DNA from: Cohnella sp. SGD-V74
Lineage (GTDB): Bacteria; Bacillota; Bacilli; Paenibacillales; Paenibacillaceae
Reading direction: 5' to 3'
DNA length: 64,000 nucleotides
Assembly (NCBI RefSeq): GCF_003001675.1
Contig: NZ_PVYW01000003.1
Span: 372,001-436,000, forward strand
Below the pieces are notes generated by a model that had not been told where the DNA came from, ran no database searches, and saw nothing but the letters and a program-made list of their open reading frames with translations. Position 1 is the stretch's first letter. Every line of letters begins with the position of its first letter. Shown piece after piece: positions 57,538 through 64,000 of this stretch. The position numbers and the translations under genes were made by a program.

Positions 57538-60110
57538 CCTCCTTCACCGCCGATCACGCGGTAGCCCCGGGCTTCGATCGCCGTTCCTTGGGCCGTCACC
57601 GCGGCTTTATTGTAATTCACGATAATTTTCAAGCCTTTCTCGTAAGTCGTTTCGTAGACGCCGTCCGCCAGCTTGCGATGGCCGGCGATCGTCTGACCCT
57701 GTACCTGGCTCAGCACGGCGTTCGCTTCCTTGTAGAGCCCGACGGCCTCTTCCAGCCAATTGCCGTAATGCGACGAGTACAAATGATTCAGCCTCGTATC
57801 CCGAATGACCGTCGGCTGCTCGTAGAACCATTGGTAGAACGCGAACGAGCCCGTCTCGAGCATCTTCAGCAGGGCCGATCTCGGGTCCTGGTCTCTGCCA
57901 TGGTTAATCGGCGCTCCCGCCAGATCCGCGTAGCCGCGCAGCACGATCGAGTAGAACGGAACTTCTTCGGAAGCGATGTTGAATTTGCTGCTCTCCAGCG
58001 GCGCGTTCGCGATCGTTCCGGCGTACGGAATCGCGTAGGCGTTGCCGCCATTGACCAGAATCCGTCCGACGCTGTCCTCGATCTCTCGCAGGACGTCGGT
58101 TACGATGCCGACGGCTTCCTGACGATTCAACGTATCCCGCGGCGTCACGTCGCTGTTCAGATCCTCTCCGAGATCTCTCAGCGACACCCCGCCGGCCCGA
58201 AACGGCGCATAGTCGTCCAGGAACCCGGAGACGACGTCCGTCAGCTTGCGCGGCGACAGCAAATAATGGCTGCTCGAGTCCGGGTTGGTCGTCACGATGT
58301 CGCGGCTGTAGCTTCGGGCCGACTTGCGGTTCAGAAACCGCGCCGCGTCGCGCGATGCGCGGAAACCTTTGCCGTTCACGTACACTCTCTGGAACGCCGC
58401 GTCGGGATACAGCTCGATGTTGCGCTCGCGCACGTAAGCGATCAGATCGGCGAAGCCTTTCCGTCCGCCAAGGGCGGAATCCGGCTTTACCGTGTCGGGC
58501 AGCGAGTGGTAATAGCCCTTGTTGAACCACCCGGAATATTTCAAGCGGATTTGATAGATTCCGCGCGCTTGCAGCGCGTCCAGCAGGTCCATCGCCTGCC
58601 CGAACGTCGTAACGGGCTCCACCGCCTTGTAAGGAATGCCGAGAAACGTTTGGCGAACGGGAATGGAACCGATCAGTTCCAGCACGAACGGCGTATCGCT
58701 CGTCTTCTGCACCCGCGTCAAGCCGTACCGCTCGACCAGATAGTTCCGGTAATAATGCGCCATGCCGACGTAATCGGCCGACTCCCCGGCCAGAAAGCCG
58801 TACCGCACCGCAATCCCGCCGTCGTACGTCTGCGAATACTTCGGAATTTGCCGCGTTACGGAACCGGCCCTGAATTCCACGGGCTCCATATTTTTGATCC
58901 GGAACGAGGCGCCTACCCGGTTGTAGCCGTTCAGCTTGCCGCTCGTATCGGCCAAGATACTCGCCATCGCGTCCCCCTGCTCGATAATGGCGAACATCGC
59001 ATGGTCGCCCTGCTTCATCCCGAAGACGGGAAGCCTGGACAGCTGCGTATATTGCGCCTGAACCAGCTCGCTGGCCAGAGGCGTCTGATCCTCTCCGTAC
59101 AGCGGCGCCTCGTATGCCCGGGCTCCCTTGTTCGTGTCGTTCAGCGCGATCAGCGCACCTGAGCCGTCCGGAACGAACATATAGCCCTCCTCCCGCATGC
59201 CGGCCGCTCCGAAGAAGGGCAGCAGCTGTAATTTGTGCAGCGGGAACGCTTCCGTGTCTTCGAGCAGGGCGGTGTCGATTCGGACGACCAGATTTCCCCC
59301 CTCAAGCTCGTAGTCGATCGGGACGACGAAGCGCGGCGCCAAATTTCCTCTCTCCTCCGCAGCCCCCGCGGATTCGTTATCCAGCTTCGCCTCCTCGGGC
59401 GTGTAGCCGATCGACTCGAGGATGGCGACCACGTCCTTCACGATGTAATCCTGCATCTCCTTGCGCTCGTATTGGTTTTTGGCCTCATTGAAGAAAAATC
59501 GGGAGCGCAAGCGGCTTCGTACCGAGTCGTCCTCGATTTGTCCCAAAATCCGTTCCTCGAACCTCGTCTTGCCGACCGCCTTCGGGATTGCGCCGAGCCC
59601 TTTGTCCGAGCTGCCGATCTCATATACGACGCGAACGCCGTTAGCGGTCGGGACGATCTCGAACTGTCCTTTCGCGACACTCTCGGAAACGTTGTTGATG
59701 AACGATTCGTGCCCGCGGTCGTTATAGTAGGACACAATCAACTGGGAGGCCAGCTCCGCTTTGTTGACCGACGCGGCGATAGGGTCCTCTTCCCGGTCCG
59801 GCGGATTGGAAGACCAGAGTCGACCGCTGCGCTTCTCTCTCACGGCCACTTCCGTCGTCTTATCGTTGAGCAGAAGCTCCAGTTCCCCGTTGGCCGCGAT
59901 CATCCGCATGCCTGCGGGCGTCGCCGCGGCCGACGAGGAGATCGTCACTTCGCGCCTCGCCGTCTCTGCTGCCGCCCCCTTTTCGACGATGACGTTCGCC
60001 TCCTCGCGCCCTCCCGCTTCCGTCTGCGCCTGAAGGACGACTCCGTTCGCAATGACGGCCGCCGCAAGGCAGCAGCAGGTCAAGACTGCCCACTTCCTTC
60101 TAATGCTCAT
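57534..60110 (-). CDS. Exported DUF5696 protein, possible glycoside hydrolase fold
   Basis: 858 residues from the ATG after AGGAGGTGCGAAC; the open frame upstream is a shadow of the NHL gene. Signal-peptide-like start (WAVLTCCCLAAAVIANGVVL). An N-terminal beta-rich part (about 60-330) is followed by a region that reads like a TIM barrel (IYQIRLKYSGWFNKGYYHSL near 530, ELYPDAAFQRVYVNGKGF, VGRILVNGGNAYAIPYAG) and a C-terminal beta domain (LKIIVNYNKAAVTAQGTAIE). DUF5696 proteins are found beside ABC sugar transporters in Paenibacillaceae. Glycosidase activity is inference from fold impression; catalytic acids are not assigned. Confidence 0.8.
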   Translation of the reverse strand: MSIRRKWAVLTCCCLAAAVIANGVVLQAQTEAGGREEANVIVEKGAAAETARREVTISSSAAATPAGMRMIAANGELELLLNDKTTEVAVREKRSGRLWSSNPPDREEDPIAASVNKAELASQLIVSYYNDRGHESFINNVSESVAKGQFEIVPTANGVRVVYEIGSSDKGLGAIPKAVGKTRFEERILGQIEDDSVRSRLRSRFFFNEAKNQYERKEMQDYIVKDVVAILESIGYTPEEAKLDNESAGAAEERGNLAPRFVVPIDYELEGGNLVVRIDTALLEDTEAFPLHKLQLLPFFGAAGMREEGYMFVPDGSGALIALNDTNKGARAYEAPLYGEDQTPLASELVQAQYTQLSRLPVFGMKQGDHAMFAIIEQGDAMASILADTSGKLNGYNRVGASFRIKNMEPVEFRAGSVTRQIPKYSQTYDGGIAVRYGFLAGESADYVGMAHYYRNYLVERYGLTRVQKTSDTPFVLELIGSIPVRQTFLGIPYKAVEPVTTFGQAMDLLDALQARGIYQIRLKYSGWFNKGYYHSLPDTVKPDSALGGRKGFADLIAYVRERNIELYPDAAFQRVYVNGKGFRASRDAARFLNRKSARSYSRDIVTTNPDSSSHYLLSPRKLTDVVSGFLDDYAPFRAGGVSLRDLGEDLNSDVTPRDTLNRQEAVGIVTDVLREIEDSVGRILVNGGNAYAIPYAGTIANAPLESSKFNIASEEVPFYSIVLRGYADLAGAPINHGRDQDPRSALLKMLETGSFAFYQWFYEQPTVIRDTRLNHLYSSHYGNWLEEAVGLYKEANAVLSQVQGQTIAGHRKLADGVYETTYEKGLKIIVNYNKAAVTAQGTAIEARGYRVIGGEGG

Positions 60111-60121
60111 GTTCGCACCTC

Positions 60122-62215
60122 CTAGAGCCTTGCCCGAATCTCTGTCGCGACGGAAATGATAAACGCGGTCATCTGCTGCAGCAAGCTGAAGATGAGAATG
60201 CCCAGAAACACGACGAACGCCATCACGACCAACGTAAGCAGCAGAGTAAGCGCCGTTTTGAAAATCGAATACTGATGCACTGTCATCAGCCCGACAAACA
60301 GCAGCCAGAGAAACCAGATCGCGGCAATCGTCTCGATCAAGTAGTAGAACGGCGCCTCGTCCAGCGTAATCATGTTGCTGAACGCAATTTGCGGCGCATA
60401 CACCAGGACGAGCGGAAGCATCGCATAGCCGACCGTCATGACGATCTCGCGGAACTTGCCCTCCCCGTCCATCAGCGTCGTCAGCGACCAGTTGGAGACG
60501 CAGAACAGGAGGAAAGGCATGACGATATAGATGAGTTCGTCCATGCTGTTCAGTTCGTCCGGCTTGTTGAAGTTGACGACGAAACCGGCATACTGCCGTT
60601 TCAAGATCATCGTCACGATAAGCGCCAGCACGATGAACAGAGCGATCTTGACGCGGCCTTTGCCTTCGTACTTCAGCTCCCAGAAGCCGCTGAACGGCCT
60701 GAACAGCGTATAGAAGGGAGCCCTCGCCACGCCCGCGTCGACAAAATAAAGCTGCGGTCGCCGCCTTGCCCAGTAGACGCGGCCCGCGATCGCAAGCGCA
60801 GCCGCGCCCAGCCCAACCATCATGATCGTCCCGAAATGGTTCCAGACGACTTCGCTGCGATAGCGTTTGAACGCCTCCGAATAATACTTCCGATTGTTGC
60901 CGTTCTCGAAATAGCTCATCGCCAGCTTGTTCTCGTTTTGCTTCAGATGAGCTTTGCCCATCCCGATGTAAGCAATGTCGAAGTTGGCGTTCAGGCGCAG
61001 CACTTCTTCCCAAGCGGCCGCCGCCTCCTCCGCCCGGCCGTTGAAGTTCGCCTTGATCGCTTCGCGGATCAGCGCTCCGTATCTTGTGGGAGCGAATATC
61101 GTCAGACGGTTCATCTCATTGTCCAGCACCGCCATTCGATCTCCGAGCATGGCGATGGCGATCGGTTTCTGAAAATAATTTTCATGCGTGCCGACGCCGC
61201 CGAATTGATACAGCAAATTGCCGTCGCGGTCATAGGTGAAAATACGGTTTCTCTTCGAGTCGAGCCCGCTGTACATGCCGCCTTCGTCGGTGACGATGTC
61301 AATGAACCGGGAGCTTCCTTCGTTCCGAAGCGCCGGGGCATCGGTCTGCGAAGCATCCAGCGGGATGACAGACACGTCGCCCCTCGGGTCGAAATAACCT
61401 TCGCGGCGCAAAATATCTTCCCCCGCCGGATTAAACCGCTTGATCGGCGTACTGGCGTTGATCTCGGAGGAAACCGCGTAGATGAACCCCCGTTCGTCCA
61501 GGTCGAGGTTGCTGAATTCGACCGGAAGGAACAGCTCCATCTGCTCCGTCTGCTCCCGGGTCGATATTCTTTTCCACAGCAGGTCGGCCGGACTGAATCT
61601 CACTTTGTTCGTTCCGACGTATCCCTTGAAGCTGCCGCCGGCGTCAAGCTCCATAATGCCTTCGTAGGCGCCCTGAGCCACGACGTAAATCCGGTTCGTC
61701 CGGTCCACGTTGAGCTTAAGCGGAAAGTATTGAAAATCCTGCGGGATAATATTGGACTCCGGAGGTCCGAAGGCGGCGATAAACGTTCCCTCGTTGCTCA
61801 GCTTGACGATTCTGCCGTTGAAGGTGTCCGCCACGTAAATATCGTTTCTCGCATCGACGTAGACGCCGTAAGGCTTGTTGAAGCCGTCGCTTCTCCCCCC
61901 GTAATCGAAGCCGTCGATCACGCGGATCAGATGGCCCGATTCGTCCAGGCACACGATCCGGTTGTTGCCCGTATCCGCAATGTAGATACGCCTGTCCCCC
62001 GCCGCGAATACGTCCTGCGGAACGTTGAAATGGCCGATGCCCAGACTCGTCCCGGTAATCTTCTTCTCGGCCAAATACGGATACGGAGCGGGCTCCGCTT
62101 CCCCCCAGTAGGAATAATTGTAGCCGTGATCGGGCAGCGCGTAAGCCGGGGCGCAGAAGCCGAACAGGAAGCAGATCAGCCCTATAATCCTCGCTATGCT
62201 CCTTGCGGAAGCCAA
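60122..62215 (-). CDS. NHL-repeat protein with C-terminal YIP1 membrane domain
   Basis: 697 residues from TTG after GGGGGTGA. Signal peptide (IGLICFLFGFCAPAYA), then NHL-type beta-propeller blades (FAAGDRRIYIADTGNNRIVC, KPYGVYVDARNDIYVADTFN, GRIVKLSNEGTF) to about 395, a TPR-like helical pair (about 405-455), and five or six membrane segments from 470 to the end in the style of YIP1/DUF1282 proteins. The propeller should face outside and may sense or bind a glycan. Lies between two permease pairs, 11 bases before DUF5696. Confidence 0.85.
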   Translation of the reverse strand: MASARSIARIIGLICFLFGFCAPAYALPDHGYNYSYWGEAEPAPYPYLAEKKITGTSLGIGHFNVPQDVFAAGDRRIYIADTGNNRIVCLDESGHLIRVIDGFDYGGRSDGFNKPYGVYVDARNDIYVADTFNGRIVKLSNEGTFIAAFGPPESNIIPQDFQYFPLKLNVDRTNRIYVVAQGAYEGIMELDAGGSFKGYVGTNKVRFSPADLLWKRISTREQTEQMELFLPVEFSNLDLDERGFIYAVSSEINASTPIKRFNPAGEDILRREGYFDPRGDVSVIPLDASQTDAPALRNEGSSRFIDIVTDEGGMYSGLDSKRNRIFTYDRDGNLLYQFGGVGTHENYFQKPIAIAMLGDRMAVLDNEMNRLTIFAPTRYGALIREAIKANFNGRAEEAAAAWEEVLRLNANFDIAYIGMGKAHLKQNENKLAMSYFENGNNRKYYSEAFKRYRSEVVWNHFGTIMMVGLGAAALAIAGRVYWARRRPQLYFVDAGVARAPFYTLFRPFSGFWELKYEGKGRVKIALFIVLALIVTMILKRQYAGFVVNFNKPDELNSMDELIYIVMPFLLFCVSNWSLTTLMDGEGKFREIVMTVGYAMLPLVLVYAPQIAFSNMITLDEAPFYYLIETIAAIWFLWLLFVGLMTVHQYSIFKTALTLLLTLVVMAFVVFLGILIFSLLQQMTAFIISVATEIRARL

Positions 62216-62235
62216 GCGCTCACCCCCTCTCTGAG

Positions 62236-63123
62236 TTAATCTTTCAGCCCCGAAGTCGACATCGTCTGGATAACGCTTCGCTGGGTCAAGATGAAGATCG
62301 CGACCGGCACGAGCATCATAATGAGCGCCGCGGCGGCCATCGGTCCCGAGCGTATAAAGCCTCCGGACAAAATTTGGCTGAAGGCGTAATCCATCGTTTT
62401 CAACTGCTCGCTATAGACGAACGACGCCCCCTGCGCTCCGCTGCCCGTTCCCCACAAGCCTTTGAAGGAGAAAATAATCAGCGTCAGCCACGCCGGCCTG
62501 ACCATCGGCATGATGATCGTCCAGAAAATCCGGTATTCGCTCGCCCCGTCGATTTTGGCCGCTTCGATCAAGGCGTCCGGAATTTGCTCCATGAACTGCT
62601 TCATCAGGAACAAGCCGAGCGAAGTGGCCAGCGCGGGGAAAATCAACGCCCAGTAGGAATCCAGCAGGCCAAGCCACGTCACGGTCAAGTAGTTCGGAAT
62701 GGAGGTAACCTGGGACGCGAACATGAGCGACAGGATGACGACCGCGAACAGAAAGCCGCCGCCCGGCAGCCTGAGCTTCGCCAGCGGGTAGGCCGCCATG
62801 GACGCCAGAATGACATGTCCCGCCGTTCCCGCGAAGGCGACAAAAATCGTGTTGAATACGTAGCGCGACAGCGGAACCCACGAATTGGCGAAAATAAGCG
62901 TCAAGTCATAGAAGTTGTCCAGCGTCGGCGAGCGCACGATAAACGTGGGCGGGAACAGAAACATCTCGTCCAGCGGCTTAAGCGCCGTGCTGACCATAAA
63001 CACGAACGGAACGGCCATGAACGCGCCCGCGCCCGAGAGCAGCACAAACAAGGCGATATCGACCGGCCAAGAGCGGTTGAGCTTCTTCTGCCGCCTTAAT
63101 CGAATTCCGAATCCGAGCCTCAT
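62236..63123 (-). CDS. Carbohydrate ABC permease, MalG type (second pair)
   Basis: 295 residues, ATG after GGGGGGCTGACCG. Six membrane segments; contact loop IEAAKIDGASEYRIFWTIIM near 186-205. A long loop near the end (GTGSGAQGASFVYSEQLKTM) precedes the last two helices. Second permease pair in the same operon. Confidence 0.9.
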   Translation of the reverse strand: MRLGFGIRLRRQKKLNRSWPVDIALFVLLSGAGAFMAVPFVFMVSTALKPLDEMFLFPPTFIVRSPTLDNFYDLTLIFANSWVPLSRYVFNTIFVAFAGTAGHVILASMAAYPLAKLRLPGGGFLFAVVILSLMFASQVTSIPNYLTVTWLGLLDSYWALIFPALATSLGLFLMKQFMEQIPDALIEAAKIDGASEYRIFWTIIMPMVRPAWLTLIIFSFKGLWGTGSGAQGASFVYSEQLKTMDYAFSQILSGGFIRSGPMAAAALIMMLVPVAIFILTQRSVIQTMSTSGLKD

Positions 63124-63126
63124 CGG

Positions 63127-64000
63127 TCAGCCCCCCACTTTCCGCAGCAATTTCTGCACGACCAGGTTCGTTCCCAGCATCAAGGCGAACAGGAAGGTCG
63201 CGACCGCGCTGGCGTACCCCATCTCGAACCGGATCGTTCCGAAGTCGTTCAAGTGGGTCACGATCGTATGCCCCGCATATTGGGGACTCGGGAAGCCGAC
63301 CAGGCTGGTGGCGACTTCGGCGACCGCGAAAGACGCCGTAATCTGCATGACCGCGCCGAACATCAGCATCGGGCGCAAGGACGGCAGCGTGATGAACCAC
63401 AGCTCCTGCCAGCGATTGCGGATGCCGTCGATCGCCCCCGCTTCGATCAGCGTCATGTCCAGGCCTTGCAAGCCGGCGATAAAGGCGAGGAACGCGGTGC
63501 CCAGGCTGAGCCACAGCTGAACGACCATAATGATGGCCAGCATGTACTTCGGGTCCTGGAGCCACTGGATCGGCTCCAGAATAAACCCCCATTTCATCAA
63601 AAACGCGTTGGCATAACCGAAGGAATCGCCGGAAAAGGCCACCTGCCAGATCAGGAATACGTTCCCCGAGATGGACGGCGCATAGAAGAGCAGCGTGACG
63701 AAGGAGCGAATTCCCGGAGACAGCTCGTTGATCAGCCAGGCCAGGAAGAAACAGGCGACATAGCTGAGCGGTCCGGTAATCGCCGCGAACAGCAGCGTAT
63801 TCTTGAGCGCGATAAGAAACACTTCGTCCTTCACGAACAGATTGGCATAATTGTCCCATCCGACCCAAGTCGGCGGCTCCAGCACGTTAAAGTTCGTAAA
63901 GCTGAGGCCGAACGCCATCAGCACCGGAAAGGCGGTGAACAGAAAGAACAAAATAAAATACGGGGCAAGCAGCACGTAGCCCTGCCGTTTGATTCTGATT
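63127..64000 (-). CDS. Carbohydrate ABC permease, MalF type (5' end beyond window)
   Basis: The frame continues past the right edge: codons before the GTG at 63975 read IRIKRQGY, the usual lead-in to the first helix, so the true start lies outside. The visible part has LLAPYFILFFLFTAFPVLMA, five more membrane segments and the contact loop IEAGAIDGIRNRWQELWFIT. Partner of the permease three bases downstream. Confidence 0.9.
   Translation of the reverse strand, partial: IRIKRQGYVLLAPYFILFFLFTAFPVLMAFGLSFTNFNVLEPPTWVGWDNYANLFVKDEVFLIALKNTLLFAAITGPLSYVACFFLAWLINELSPGIRSFVTLLFYAPSISGNVFLIWQVAFSGDSFGYANAFLMKWGFILEPIQWLQDPKYMLAIIMVVQLWLSLGTAFLAFIAGLQGLDMTLIEAGAIDGIRNRWQELWFITLPSLRPMLMFGAVMQITASFAVAEVATSLVGFPSPQYAGHTIVTHLNDFGTIRFEMGYASAVATFLFALMLGTNLVVQKLLRKVGG

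Noticed and set aside
57525-59162. 545-residue plus-strand open frame opposite DUF5696
   Set aside because: Antisense shadow of a supported gene with Arg/His-rich composition.
60110-61013. DUF5696 protein extended to 1159 residues
   Set aside because: The extension is a frame-shadow of the NHL/YIP1 gene; a strong ribosome site and signal peptide mark the start at 60110.
60275-62239. 654-residue plus-strand open frame opposite the NHL/YIP1 gene
   Set aside because: Antisense shadow; the minus-strand protein has a signal peptide, NHL blades and membrane segments.

Overview
The window looks like a piece of chromosome from a spore-forming, high-G+C member of the Firmicutes, most likely Paenibacillaceae (Cohnella/Paenibacillus-like). 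This is inferred from strong AGGAGG-type ribosome sites, sporulation genes (spoIVA with a sigma-E promoter, a SpoVIF-like gene, ypeB, a YIEGIA gene), a TRAP-controlled trp operon, and a Bacillus subtilis-like gene order in an about 55-60% G+C sequence. Almost every gene is on the minus strand; the exceptions are a polysaccharide deacetylase, a 307-residue membrane protein, serA and a small RNA.

Layout from left to right: a partial unknown gene (1-888); a gene-free stretch with two facing tandem-repeat arrays (1.1-2.0 kb); a phosphatase, anti-sigma factor and ECF sigma factor operon (2.1-4.0 kb); a candidate CcpA-controlled small RNA and a 51-bp repeat array (4.3-4.8 kb); tyrA and hisC, then trpABFCDE (read leftwards) with a TRAP-type leader (4.9-13.8 kb); an accessory island of a 21-copy 50-bp array, a low-G+C gene for a possible nuclease with a winged helix, and a second, related 50-bp array (13.9-16.3 kb); aroH-aroB-aroC; a small HTH-like gene, cheR, ndk; quinone and prenyl-chain genes hepT-mqnA-ubiX-ubiA-menG-hepS; mtrB (TRAP); two identical tRNA-Pro genes; hbs; a ribose-type ABC operon; spoIVA; yphF, two ferredoxins, yphE, a SpoVIF-like gene, gpsA, plsY, der; YIEGIA genes; an S1-domain protein gene, plsC, cmk, ypfB, ypfA, ypeB; prsW, mecA/ypbH; then small membrane and lipoprotein genes and serA. 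From 54 kb to the right edge runs one long carbohydrate operon with two pairs of MalFG-type permeases, a lipid- or membrane-anchored binding protein, a DUF5696 protein and an NHL/YIP1 membrane protein.

Functionally, serA and the aro/trp/hisC/tyrA block make serine and aromatic amino acids. Chorismate also feeds MqnA (futalosine menaquinone route), while HepS/HepT, UbiA, UbiX and MenG supply and finish the quinone. mtrB encodes the protein that should read the seven NAG triplets found in the trp leader, so regulator and target lie 13 kb apart in the same window. Several 5' leaders (trpE, the accessory gene, cmk, serA) carry a terminator hairpin between promoter and start codon, suggesting that attenuation is widely used here.

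The least explained parts are the four intergenic repeat arrays, the possible nuclease gene set between two related arrays inside the aro-trp supraoperon, the small RNA at 4.4 kb, two long palindromic elements after ypeB and serA, and the DUF5696/YIP1 transport locus.
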